From Cellulophaga algicola DSM 14237 (GTDB lineage: Bacteria > Bacteroidota > Bacteroidia > Flavobacteriales > Flavobacteriaceae): a DNA stretch of 64,000 nt. A program made the position numbers and the translations under genes. The stretch is from NCBI RefSeq assembly GCF_000186265.1, contig NC_014934.1, positions 3,596,001 through 3,660,000 on the forward strand, written 5' to 3'. The notes under the pieces were generated by a model that saw only the letters and a list, made by a program, of their open reading frames with translations, made no database searches and was not told the origin of the DNA. Below, piece by piece: positions 8,476 to 17,425 of the stretch (positions are counted from its first letter, which is position 1; each line of letters begins with the position of its first letter).

Positions 8476-10353
8476 CTAATTTTTTAGGGCTTTAATAGCT
8501 ACTGTTTCATTAATTTTTTGAAGTGATATAATGTAAAGTCCTACGTTTAGAGTACTGAAGTCAACCTTTACATCATGTATTCCTTTTGTGAATTTTTCGT
8601 TGACAAGTATTTGTTTTACGAGAGTCGATTGAAGATCGAAAATACTAATGGTAACAATTTCATCTGTTTCAGCTTCAAATCTCAAATAACTGTTTTTTTG
8701 AACAGGATTTTCTGTCAAAATGGCTTTAGTTTTTATTAATTCTTCACTATCATCTGAAGGCCATACGAAAAAATCAGAACTTTCAATTAAAGAAGCTTTT
8801 AAACTTGAAGAAGATAAAGAAGAAGTACATGGTTCATTTTTAATTACAAGTCTTTTATTAGAAGATGAATTTGTTTTAAAACCAGGTTTTAAAGTGATTT
8901 TTTCTCCAGCGGAATATGTTGAAGTTCCAGAGATTGAATGCAATATACTAGATGTTGACGTAATTGTCTTTTGAGCGCTTTTTGTAAACGGTTTAGTTTC
9001 AGTGGTACTCAAATTCAAGTTTTCAGAACAATTTGATGTTACAGGAGGAGTTTTTACATCACTGGGTAGTATAGAGGCAAATTTATATTGTAATTTGACA
9101 TTATTGAAAGCAGATACATTATCATATTTTATAACATTATTAATGTTTAAAGCACTGTTTACAATAGTAAAGCTTCCATTTACATTATACATGCCGCCAT
9201 TTGTTTTAGATGCGTACACTACAGTGAAAGGACTATCTCTGCTGTACTCTATTTCGGTGTTATTAAATGTTATGTTACCAAAACCTAAGGTGTTATTTGA
9301 ATAATTGTTTGTAGAAAGTATTATAGGAGATCCTTTTTCTATTGCAACATTTTTAAGCACAGTATTAGTAAAATCTACAGAAAATGAATTTGAAGGTAAT
9401 TTGGAGCTTATAGCATAACCCTTTGCGTTTTCTATTTTAGTATTTATAAAATCCACACTTCCTTTTGCCGGATTTAAGACACTGCTTCCAACACCAATAT
9501 TTATCTCGGCTGCACCTACGGAATTTAAATATGAATTATTTGATATATAAGAATCTTCAATTGTGATATCTAATAATGCACTGCTTCCATTCAAATGAAG
9601 GGTGCTTATTTGAATGCCACTGTAATAGTTTTTTATAAACTTACAATTTTTAAATATGATATCTTTTAATGTATCATTAGTGGTGTTGGGTTCAAAGTTA
9701 ACGCCACAGCCTAATATACCTTTGTAGGATTCATTGAATTCGGAATTACTAATATATAATCCATCTGCTGAAATTATAGAAATTCCGTCTCTTGCATTTT
9801 TTTTAGATATTACATCTTTGATTGTTATGTTTTTTGAATTTGTAGTATTATACCTTGCAATGTAAATTCCATCGCCGCCACTTCCATCAATATTTAATCC
9901 GTTTACTTTAACATTTAGCCCCCCTAATATGCTTAAGCTGTGTCTGTGCTCTGTTCTGCTATAGCTTTTAATTAAATTGTCAGTGTCCATTTTAAAAGTA
10001 GAGCCGTAACCATTTATAGTTATATTATTTGGACGAATGAATTTAAACAGTGCATCGGTACTGTTGTAAAACTTACCTGTGATACCCTCTATAACCACAC
10101 CACTTTCGATAATAATGACTTTATTACTTAGGTCAATTAAGCTTAAAGGACCAATCTTCCATGGACCACTTTGTTTATCAATTATTATAGTGTCATAAGA
10201 AGAATTTAGCGCATTCTTTAAGGCAGTAGTTGCATCACTGGAATTGTAGCCAAATGATGAAGCTTTAATTTCGGAAGCTTCAATACTAGTGATAGATAAA
10301 CTAATTACTATTAAAATTAGATACTTGGAGATAATATTTAACGAGAAATTCAT
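8476..10353 (-). CDS. T9SS-secreted beta-helix protein (paralogue 3) with C-terminal sorting domain
   Basis: 625 residues in four parts. A Sec signal ends near TSIEA (residues 1-26). A right-handed beta-helix (about 30-420) shares SSFGYNSSDATTALK, GSGGDGIYIA and GVNFEPN with the two plus-strand paralogues. A coathanger-stack-like segment (about 440-510) contains SAGEKITLKPGFKT. The C-terminus (about 545-625) is a T9SS type A sorting domain, with SIFDLQSTLVKQI and GLYIISLQ. It should therefore be exported through the type IX system to the cell surface or medium. It follows the tail-fibre-like gene at 10374 by 20 bases on the same strand. A role in cutting, binding or shaping exopolysaccharide is inferred. 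Confidence 0.8.
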   Translation of the reverse strand: MNFSLNIISKYLILIVISLSITSIEASEIKASSFGYNSSDATTALKNALNSSYDTIIIDKQSGPWKIGPLSLIDLSNKVIIIESGVVIEGITGKFYNSTDALFKFIRPNNITINGYGSTFKMDTDNLIKSYSRTEHRHSLSILGGLNVKVNGLNIDGSGGDGIYIARYNTTNSKNITIKDVISKKNARDGISIISADGLYISNSEFNESYKGILGCGVNFEPNTTNDTLKDIIFKNCKFIKNYYSGIQISTLHLNGSSALLDITIEDSYISNNSYLNSVGAAEINIGVGSSVLNPAKGSVDFINTKIENAKGYAISSKLPSNSFSVDFTNTVLKNVAIEKGSPIILSTNNYSNNTLGFGNITFNNTEIEYSRDSPFTVVYASKTNGGMYNVNGSFTIVNSALNINNVIKYDNVSAFNNVKLQYKFASILPSDVKTPPVTSNCSENLNLSTTETKPFTKSAQKTITSTSSILHSISGTSTYSAGEKITLKPGFKTNSSSNKRLVIKNEPCTSSLSSSSLKASLIESSDFFVWPSDDSEELIKTKAILTENPVQKNSYLRFEAETDEIVTISIFDLQSTLVKQILVNEKFTKGIHDVKVDFSTLNVGLYIISLQKINETVAIKALKN

Positions 10354-10373
10354 AATTGAAATTGAATTTTGAT

Positions 10374-11105
10374 TTAATTTTTTGAAATTAATTTTTGGAT
10401 ATTATTATTTTCAATTTTTAAAGATTCAATTTCTTTTTCTTGCTTCTTAAGGTTATTGTTTAACTCTAAAATATATAAAGTAAGTTCTTCAATTTTTTGC
10501 AATAATTTGGAATCCATTTTACCTAAAGGAATTCCATTGTTCTCAATATCTTTAGCGCTAGGAATATCTTTTAAGTGACCATTTTTTGTTATGTAGCTTT
10601 GAACGCTGTCAAGTGTTGGTAATTTATAATTCTCTTTAAATACAAAATCTGACCAACCATCGCCTTCAACCACCACTTCTCTGGCGCCTACAGATCCTTC
10701 TATCGCTAATTTGTGATTTCCTGTGTCTTCTGTTCCAATACCTACTTTTTGGTAAAAGGAAATATTTCCAGTTTGTTTTATCTTATAAGACAAAATATCG
10801 GTACCCTCTAGATTATTTGTCCAGAGTTCTAGGCTATTTTCATTACCAGATTTTGTTCCTGCGTATCTTAAGTAATAACCATAAGAATAATTGGAGTGGC
10901 CCATATAGAAATCAATATCTCTATTATTTCCATATAACGATAGCGATTTACCATTTACAGTTGAAACAATTTCTAAACTAGCTTTTGGGCTAGTTGTGTT
11001 GATACCAACTTTTTGACTAGTGTACAATCCATTGGAGTTAGCTGTCCATTGTCCAGTGGCAGATATGAAAGAAAGTAAAAAAATGTAAAATGCTAAAAAT
11101 TTCAT
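10374..11105 (-). CDS. Secreted tail-fibre-like domain protein
   Basis: 243 residues with a Sec signal (MKFLAFYIFLLSFISATG). It then has two KVGI(N/G)T repeats, KVGINTTSPKASLEI and KVGIGTEDTGNHKLAIEG, the beta-strand repeats found in trimeric fibre proteins of Bacteroidota. Next comes the conserved block EVVVEGDGWSDFVF and NGHLKDIPSAKDIENNGIPL, and a C-terminal coiled coil (about 200-243). Proteins of this type are very common and uncharacterised in marine Flavobacteriia; the coiled coil and fibre repeats suggest a trimeric surface stalk. It is the upstream partner of the T9SS beta-helix gene. The exact function is unknown. Confidence 0.75.
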   Translation of the reverse strand: MKFLAFYIFLLSFISATGQWTANSNGLYTSQKVGINTTSPKASLEIVSTVNGKSLSLYGNNRDIDFYMGHSNYSYGYYLRYAGTKSGNENSLELWTNNLEGTDILSYKIKQTGNISFYQKVGIGTEDTGNHKLAIEGSVGAREVVVEGDGWSDFVFKENYKLPTLDSVQSYITKNGHLKDIPSAKDIENNGIPLGKMDSKLLQKIEELTLYILELNNNLKKQEKEIESLKIENNNIQKLISKN

Positions 11106-11212
11106 TAGTTAATGTTTTTTGTATAATTACGACAAAATACACTTTTTGGACTATGAAATACTTTTTTTTTTCGATCAAATACACTTTTGATGTTTTTTGT
11201 GTCTAATTTTTT

Positions 11213-11253
11213 TAAAAAAATAAAGCCTTAATCTTTTTGAGATTAAGGCTTTA
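11213..11253 (-). terminator. Rho-independent terminator of the sugar-nucleotide operon
   Basis: A perfect 14-base stem (11221-11234 with 11240-11253) and a 5-base loop. Read on the minus strand it is followed by a run of seven T. It lies 18 bases beyond the stop of the dehydrogenase gene at 11272 and ends the minus-strand block 11272-16061. Confidence 0.9.
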
Positions 11254-11271
11254 AAGCGTTAAAAGTATTTT

Positions 11272-12552
11272 TTATAATCTAGCGATGCCTTTAGATTTTA
11301 AGACTCCTTTTACATCATAAATGACTCCATTTGTTTCAAGATAATTATTTAATTCTAATTCCTCATATTCTTTATGTGCGACAGTTAAAACAATTGCGCT
11401 ATATTTCTCAGAAGGTATATCTTTAATTGTATTTAGATTGTATTCATGTAATACCTCCTCTGGTGATGCCCATGGATCATAAACAGTAGTTTCAATGCCG
11501 TATTCTTTTAAATTAGAAATAACGTCTACTGCCTTTGTATTGCGTACATCAGGACAATTCTCTTTAAAGGTAATGCCTAAAACTAAAATTTTAGCATTCT
11601 TAATTTTTAAATCATTTTTGAGCATTAATTTAATAACTTCAGAAGCCACATAGCCTCCCATGCTATCATTAAGTCTTCGCCCAGCCAATATGATTTCTGG
11701 ATGATAGCCATATTCTTGTGCTTTTTGAGCTAAATAGTACGGGTCAACTCCTATGCAGTGTCCTCCGACTAAACCAGGCTTAAAGGGAAGAAAATTCCAT
11801 TTGGTACCCGCAGCTTCTAAGACAGCATGCGTATCAATATTCATTAGATTGAAAATCTTTGCTAATTCATTAACGAAAGCAATATTTATATCACGTTGTG
11901 AGTTTTCAATTACTTTAGCTGCTTCGGCTACCTTGATAGTAGGGGCTAGGTGCGTACCTGCTGTAATTACGGATTTGTATAAGTTATCTACTTTAATACC
12001 AATTTCTGGGGTAGACCCAGAAGTTACTTTTAAAATTTTTTCTACCGTATGCTCTTTGTCCCCTGGGTTAATGCGCTCTGGAGAATATCCAGCAAAGAAG
12101 TCTGTGTTAAACTTTAGTCCACTAACTTTTTCTAAAACAGGGATACATTCTTCTTCTGTAGCTCCAGGATATACTGTTGATTCATAAATAACAATATCTC
12201 CTTTTTTTAGAACTGAAGCAACAGTTTCGCTGGACTTGTATAGAGGGGTTAAATCTGGTCTGTTATTTTTATCAACAGGGGTTGGTACTGTTACTATATA
12301 ATAGTTACAATCTTTTAAGTCTTCTATAGAATAAGAACAATAAAGACCTAATTTACTGTCAGATTTATTTTTTAAAACAGCGTTTAATGTTTTGTTATCA
12401 ACTTCTAAGGTAGCATCATGGCCAGTATTCAAATCATTTACTCTTTGTTTATTGATGTCAAATCCAACAACAGAATATTTGGTTGCAAATAACCTAGCTA
12501 AAGGCAAGCCTACATATCCAAGGCCGATGATTGCTATTTTTATATTTTTCAT
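11272..12552 (-). CDS. UDP-N-acetylhexosamine 6-dehydrogenase (WecC/TviB/WbpO-like)
   Basis: 426 residues of the UDP-glucose/UDP-mannose dehydrogenase superfamily. The NAD site is IIGLGYVGLPLA (residues 8-19), the substrate-binding block is AEAAKVIENSQRDINIAFVNE, and the catalytic cysteine is in GLVGGHCIGVDPYYL. The GHDATLEVDN loop near residue 45 resembles TviB/WbpO enzymes that oxidise UDP-GalNAc or UDP-GlcNAc to the uronic acid, using two NAD per sugar. It is 4 bases from a WbpP/TviC-like 4-epimerase, the classic partner, so the product is likely UDP-GalNAcA. UDP-ManNAc as substrate cannot be excluded from sequence. Confidence 0.88.
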   Translation of the reverse strand: MKNIKIAIIGLGYVGLPLARLFATKYSVVGFDINKQRVNDLNTGHDATLEVDNKTLNAVLKNKSDSKLGLYCSYSIEDLKDCNYYIVTVPTPVDKNNRPDLTPLYKSSETVASVLKKGDIVIYESTVYPGATEEECIPVLEKVSGLKFNTDFFAGYSPERINPGDKEHTVEKILKVTSGSTPEIGIKVDNLYKSVITAGTHLAPTIKVAEAAKVIENSQRDINIAFVNELAKIFNLMNIDTHAVLEAAGTKWNFLPFKPGLVGGHCIGVDPYYLAQKAQEYGYHPEIILAGRRLNDSMGGYVASEVIKLMLKNDLKIKNAKILVLGITFKENCPDVRNTKAVDVISNLKEYGIETTVYDPWASPEEVLHEYNLNTIKDIPSEKYSAIVLTVAHKEYEELELNNYLETNGVIYDVKGVLKSKGIARL

Positions 12553-12556
12553 TTTT

Positions 12557-13555
12557 CTATTTTAAATTTTTATAATACCAATTTACAGCTTCTTTCAACC
12601 CCTGTTTTATATCAAACTTGGGGTCGTACTGTAGCAATTTTTTCGCTTTATCAATGGAAGCCAAAGAGTGTGGCACATCACCTTGTCTGTTTGGTCCATA
12701 TTTTATTTCAATATTATTGATTTTATTGTCAAACTTTCCAAGGTATTCTTTCAACAGGGTTATAAGCTCTGTTAAATCGGTTCGTTCTCCAAAAGCGGTA
12801 TTATAAACAGTGTTTATAGCGTCTGAATTGGTTGTTGTAATAGCTCTAACGTTCATTTCAATGACGTTATCTATATATGTGAAATCTCTAGAGTAAGAGC
12901 CATCCCCATTTATTGTTGGGGATTCATGATTTAATAGCTGAATAACAAATTTAGGAATTACCGCAGCATAGGCCCCGTTGGGATCTTGTTTCCTTCCAAA
13001 AACGTTAAAGTATCTTAATCCTATTGTCTCTAGACCGTAAGTTTTAGAAAAAATTTCGGCATACAATTCATTAACATATTTTGTAATAGCATAAGGAGAT
13101 AACGGTTTTCCAATGTTATCCTCTATTTTTGGTAAACTTTCAGAATCTCCATAAGTAGACGAGCTTGCGGCGAAAATAAAGCGTTTAACTTTTGAATCTC
13201 TTGCCGCTACTAGCATATTTAAGAACCCTGATACATTTACATCATTGCTGGTTATAGGATCATTTATTGAACGTGGTACAGATCCTAGCGCAGCTTCGTG
13301 TAATACAAAATCAACATCCTTGCAGGCTGTCAAGCAATCTTCAAGTTTTCTTATATCACCCTCAATAAGTGTGAAATTAGAATTTAATAATAGGGGTTGT
13401 ATATTTTCTCTTTTTCCTGTGGAAAAATTGTCTAAGCAAGTAACTTTATTACCGTTAGATAATAAGGATTCACAAATGTTAGAGCCTATAAAACCAGCCC
13501 CACCTGTAACTAAGATATGAAAATTTGAATCTAAATTTAATTCTTTAATATCCAT
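12557..13555 (-). CDS. UDP-GlcNAc 4-epimerase (WbpP/TviC-like)
   Basis: 332 residues, an extended SDR. The NAD motif is GGAGFIGSN (residues 18-26), the catalytic SSSTYGD and YAITK (Tyr and Lys of YxxxK) are intact, and RYFNVFGRKQDPNGAYAAVIP matches the WbpP/TviC group, which prefers N-acetylated UDP-hexosamines. It would interconvert UDP-GlcNAc(A) and UDP-GalNAc(A). It is sandwiched between the HexNAc dehydrogenase (4 bases) and the UDP-glucuronate epimerase (5 bases) in one operon. A broad-specificity GalE-type activity is the main alternative. Confidence 0.88.
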   Translation of the reverse strand: MDIKELNLDSNFHILVTGGAGFIGSNICESLLSNGNKVTCLDNFSTGKRENIQPLLLNSNFTLIEGDIRKLEDCLTACKDVDFVLHEAALGSVPRSINDPITSNDVNVSGFLNMLVAARDSKVKRFIFAASSSTYGDSESLPKIEDNIGKPLSPYAITKYVNELYAEIFSKTYGLETIGLRYFNVFGRKQDPNGAYAAVIPKFVIQLLNHESPTINGDGSYSRDFTYIDNVIEMNVRAITTTNSDAINTVYNTAFGERTDLTELITLLKEYLGKFDNKINNIEIKYGPNRQGDVPHSLASIDKAKKLLQYDPKFDIKQGLKEAVNWYYKNLK

Positions 13556-13560
13556 TTTTT

Positions 13561-14601
13561 TTATTTTAATGCATTTTTAGAATGATACTCCTGATACCAT
13601 TGCACAAATTTTTTGATACCACTTGAAACAGAAGTTTTCGGAGAATAATTATAATCTGTAATTAACTCATCTACATTTGCCCAAGTTCTTGCTACATCTC
13701 CAGGTTGCATCGGTAAAAATTCTTTTTGAGCGGTTACTGCTAAATTTTTTTCAATCTCAATAATGAAATCTGTTAACTTCACACTGTCGTTGTTTCCTAT
13801 ATTATAGATTTTATAACCTTCGTTTTTTGTGATTCGTTCTTTAGTATCTTTTTCTATGATCCTAAACACTCCTTCAACAATATCATCGACATACGTGAAA
13901 TCTCGTTCCATGTCTCCATGGTTAAAAACTTTAATAGGCTTATTTTTACTTATAGCATCGGTGAATAAATAGATAGCCATATCAGGTCTTCCCCATGGTC
14001 CATACACGGTGAAGAAACGTAGCCCTGTTGTAGCAAACCCATAGAGATGACTATAGGTGTGTGCCATTAGTTCATTCGCTTTTTTACTTGCAGCGTATAA
14101 GCTTATTGGGTGGTCTACAGTGTCAGTTGTTTTAAAAGGAACTTCTTTATTTAAACCATAAACACTTGAACTACTTGCGTATACTAAATGATTAATTGAG
14201 TGATGTCTGCAACATTCTAAAATATTTAAAAAGCCAACAATATTACTATCAATATACGTTTCTGGATTTTCAATACTATACCTAACACCAGCTTGTGCAG
14301 CCAAATTACAAACAATATCAAAATTTTCTTCGGCGAATAACGCGGGTAAGTTTTTACGGTCTTCAATATTGAGCCTTATAAACTTAAATTGATCTTTGAA
14401 AGTTTCACTATTACTTAAGCTATTAAAAAGAGTTGCGTTCTTTCTTAAGATACCTAACTCTTTTAGCCTCGCAAATTTTAGATCAGTGTCATAATAATCA
14501 TTAATATTGTCTAAACCAACAACCTCATGTCCGTTATCTAATAATTTTTGCGCGGTATGGAAGCCAATAAATCCTGCAGCTCCAGTTACTAGTACTTTCA
14601 T
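13561..14601 (-). CDS. UDP-glucuronate 4-epimerase
   Basis: 346 residues, an extended SDR. VLVTGAAGFIGFHTAQKL lies at the N-terminus, with GLDNINDYYD, SSSSVYG and YAASK (YxxxK) further on; RFFTVYGPWGRPDMA is diagnostic for UDP-GlcA 4-epimerases. It converts UDP-GlcA to UDP-GalA in the cytoplasm. The UDP-glucose dehydrogenase that supplies the substrate is the next gene upstream (62-base gap). The frame is open to a TTG at 14607, but the ATG at 14601 gives the family N-terminus MKVLVTGAAG, so I use it. Confidence 0.92.
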   Translation of the reverse strand: MKVLVTGAAGFIGFHTAQKLLDNGHEVVGLDNINDYYDTDLKFARLKELGILRKNATLFNSLSNSETFKDQFKFIRLNIEDRKNLPALFAEENFDIVCNLAAQAGVRYSIENPETYIDSNIVGFLNILECCRHHSINHLVYASSSSVYGLNKEVPFKTTDTVDHPISLYAASKKANELMAHTYSHLYGFATTGLRFFTVYGPWGRPDMAIYLFTDAISKNKPIKVFNHGDMERDFTYVDDIVEGVFRIIEKDTKERITKNEGYKIYNIGNNDSVKLTDFIIEIEKNLAVTAQKEFLPMQPGDVARTWANVDELITDYNYSPKTSVSSGIKKFVQWYQEYHSKNALK

Positions 14602-14663
14602 ATTCAAATAGTTATAGTGTCAATTAATAATTTAATTCTTATGGATACATTTGGTGTTCGGAA

Positions 14664-16061
14664 CTAAACTTGACCTATTCTGTAATAGTTAAAACCAATT
14701 TCTTCCATTTTAGCTTTGTCTAAAAGACGTCTTCCGTCAAATATAAAGGCTGGTTTTAACATTTTGTCATATATTTTCTCCCAATCGTAGGTTTTAAATT
14801 CATCCCACTCGGTTAGTATAGCGATGGCATGAGCATTTTCTACTTGCTCCATAGGATCATTTACTACGGTAAGTAAATTTCTATTTTCTTCGGGAGTACG
14901 TGTATTTAAATAATCTAAATCTCTAAATACTATTTGTTCTTTTACTTGAGGATCAAAAACGCTTAATTCCGCTCTTTCTTCTAATAAGGCATCTGCTACA
15001 TAGATAGCGGCAGATTCACGAGTATCATTGGTGTCTTTTTTAAATGCCCAACCAAAGAATACTATTTTTTTACCCGATACGGTGTTGTATAAAGTACTGA
15101 TAATATTATCTGCGAACCTTCTTTTTTGATAATCATTCATGATGATTACTTGTTCCCAATAATCGGCAACTTCTTGCAAGCCTAAGCTGTGAGAAATATA
15201 CACAAGATTTAGGATATCTTTCTGAAAACAGGAACCTCCAAAACCAACAGAAGAACTTAAAAATTTAGAACCAATACGAGAATCATATCCAATAGCTCTT
15301 GCAACTTCTTCAACATTAGCATCTGTTTTTTCACAAAGCGCAGAAATAGAGTTGATGGAAGATACACGTTGTGCTAAAAATGCATTTGCAACTAATTTTG
15401 ATAGCTCAGAAGACCAAACATTCGTTTGTAAAATACGCTCTTTTGGCAACCAGTTTTCATAGATTTGACTTAATAAATCTTTCGCTTTTTGACCTGATGG
15501 TGTTTCATCACCCCCAATTAAAACACGATCAGCATTTAGTAAATCTTGAATAGCAGTTCCTTCTGCTAAAAATTCAGGATTGGATAGGATTTCAAAATTC
15601 ACCCCATTACCCGTATTATCAAGAATATTTTTTATAGCCCCAGCAGTACGTACGGGTAAGGTAGACTTTTCTACTACTATTTTATCTGTGGTAGCCACTT
15701 TTGCAATATTTCTAGCGCAAAGTTCAATAAATTTTAAATCTGCAGCTTGCCCTTTTCCTTTTCCGTAGGTTTTTGTAGGAGTATTTACAGAGATGAAAAT
15801 AACATCTGCTTCGTCAATAGCCTTATCTACTTCTGTAGAGAAAAATAAGTTTTTATTTCTAGTTGCGGCTACAATTTCTTTTAGGCCTGGCTCGTAGATT
15901 GGTAACTTATCCAAGTCAGCCTCATTCCATTGTGCAATTCTATCTGCATTGATATCAACAACAGTTACTTGAATATGTGGACATTTTTTAGCGATTACGG
16001 ACATGGTTGGACCACCAACATAACCTGCGCCGATACAACATATTTTTGTGATTTCTTTCAT
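14664..16061 (-). CDS. ugd: UDP-glucose 6-dehydrogenase (long, eukaryote-like type)
   Basis: 465 residues from the ATG at 16061; a TTG ten codons upstream is less likely. The NAD motif is [11 protein letters not shown], followed by [32 protein letters not shown] and the catalytic-cysteine block [10 protein letters not shown]. The length and the [12 protein letters not shown] start match the animal/plant-like UGDH branch found in some Bacteroidota, not the shorter bacterial Ugd. It oxidises UDP-glucose to UDP-glucuronate with two NAD. It is the first gene of the minus-strand sugar-nucleotide operon, divergent from the aminotransferase at 16301, so the 16062-16300 gap should hold both promoters. 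Confidence 0.93.
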   Translation of the reverse strand: MKEITKICCIGAGYVGGPTMSVIAKKCPHIQVTVVDINADRIAQWNEADLDKLPIYEPGLKEIVAATRNKNLFFSTEVDKAIDEADVIFISVNTPTKTYGKGKGQAADLKFIELCARNIAKVATTDKIVVEKSTLPVRTAGAIKNILDNTGNGVNFEILSNPEFLAEGTAIQDLLNADRVLIGGDETPSGQKAKDLLSQIYENWLPKERILQTNVWSSELSKLVANAFLAQRVSSINSISALCEKTDANVEEVARAIGYDSRIGSKFLSSSVGFGGSCFQKDILNLVYISHSLGLQEVADYWEQVIIMNDYQKRRFADNIISTLYNTVSGKKIVFFGWAFKKDTNDTRESAAIYVADALLEERAELSVFDPQVKEQIVFRDLDYLNTRTPEENRNLLTVVNDPMEQVENAHAIAILTEWDEFKTYDWEKIYDKMLKPAFIFDGRRLLDKAKMEEIGFNYYRIGQV

Positions 16062-16300
16062 TGGAATAATATCTTCAGTATTAAAATACAAATATTAGAC
16101 TTTATTTTTTAATGAACCTTATCTTATCGAATAATTGAGGATTTAAAAGGATGAAATGCAGTTTATTTACCATAAATACAAATAGACTCGTATTTAATCG
16201 ATAATTTAATAGCTTAAACGAATTCTAGTTAGAATAGAAGTGGAAATAAAAAACTATGTCTATTTTTACCCTCGAATTTTACACATTAATTAAACAATAC

Positions 16301-17425
16301 ATGGCAGACTCTAAAATATGGCTTTCTTCTCCGCACATGGGGACTAATGAAGAAATGTATGTTAAACAAGCATTTGATACCAACTGGGTAGCCCCTTTAG
16401 GACCAAATGTAGATGCCTTTGAAGTAGCCATCCAAGAGTACGTAGGTGAAGGAGTTGCTGTAGCAGCCTTAAGTTCAGGTACTGGTGCAATCCATTTAGC
16501 TTTAGAAATTTTAGGGGTGTCATCTGGAGATGAAGTTTTATGCCAGAGTTTCACCTTTTCTGCTTCAGCTAATCCTATAAAATATTTAGGAGCTAATCCT
16601 GTTTTTATAGATAGCGAGAAAGCTACTTGGAATATGTGTCCTATATTATTGGAAGAAGCGATAAACGACCGCATTAAAAAAGGAAAAAAACCCAAAGCAA
16701 TAGTTGCGGTACATTTATATGGTATGCCGTATAAAATAAAAGAGATTACAGGAATCTCTGAGAGGTATAACATCCCTATTGTAGAAGATAGTGCAGAGGC
16801 ATTAGGGAGTAGCTACAATGGAATTAAATGTAGTAGTTTTGGAGCTATTGGGATTTTATCTTTCAACGGAAATAAAATTATTACCACTTCTGGAGGAGGA
16901 GCTTTAGTCTCTAAAAATAAAGAATATAGAAAAAAAGCAATTTTTCTTGCGACACAAGCAAGGGATGATGCACCACACTATCAACATTCTAATGTGGGGT
17001 ATAATTATAGGATGAGTAATATTTTGGCAGGAATTGGAAGAGGCCAAATGGAAGTGCTTGAGGATAGAGTAGCAGCAAGGAGAGCAAATTACGAGCTTTA
17101 TGTGAATGGATTAGCAGCAATTAGTGAATTAGAATTTTTGCAAGAACCTGTCGGTTATTTTTCTAACAGATGGTTGAGTTGTATTTTAACTCCGTCATTT
17201 GAGGTTAGAGAGGAAGTGCGACTATTATTGTTAGACCATAATATAGAATCAAGACCTTTATGGAAACCAATGCATTTACAACCAATTTTTGAAAATGCCC
17301 CTAATTATTCAAATGGAACCTCTGAAGATTTATTCAATAGAGGGCTTTGTTTGCCGAGCGGTTCTAATCTAACAAAAGAAGAAGTTTTATCTATAATACA
17401 GTTAATTAAAACAGTATTCTCATGA
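16301..17425 (+). CDS. DegT/DnrJ/EryC1/StrS-family sugar aminotransferase (PglE-like)
   Basis: 374 residues from the ATG at 16301 (MADSKIWLSSPHMG, the usual family start); an ATG at 16256 would add 15 residues. Family blocks are VAALSSGTGAIHLAL (PLP-phosphate contact), VHLYGMPYK, VEDSAEALGS and SFNGNKIITTSGGG, in which the Lys is the PLP Schiff-base residue. It aminates a 4-keto-6-deoxy sugar nucleotide using glutamate. The next gene, with an ATGA overlap, is a PglF-like 4,6-dehydratase that makes exactly such a substrate, so the product is probably a UDP-4-amino-trideoxy-GlcNAc type sugar. No PglD-like acetyltransferase is adjacent. Confidence 0.9.
   Translation: MADSKIWLSSPHMGTNEEMYVKQAFDTNWVAPLGPNVDAFEVAIQEYVGEGVAVAALSSGTGAIHLALEILGVSSGDEVLCQSFTFSASANPIKYLGANPVFIDSEKATWNMCPILLEEAINDRIKKGKKPKAIVAVHLYGMPYKIKEITGISERYNIPIVEDSAEALGSSYNGIKCSSFGAIGILSFNGNKIITTSGGGALVSKNKEYRKKAIFLATQARDDAPHYQHSNVGYNYRMSNILAGIGRGQMEVLEDRVAARRANYELYVNGLAAISELEFLQEPVGYFSNRWLSCILTPSFEVREEVRLLLLDHNIESRPLWKPMHLQPIFENAPNYSNGTSEDLFNRGLCLPSGSNLTKEEVLSIIQLIKTVFS

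Noticed and set aside
11753-12187. 144-codon plus-strand frame
   Set aside because: It lies wholly inside the HexNAc dehydrogenase gene on the other strand and translates without any motif.
16062-16300. Promoters in the divergent gap of the sugar-nucleotide operon
   Set aside because: TATTTG-like strings are present but none fits TAnnTTTG with a TTG at a proper distance, so no promoter was assigned.
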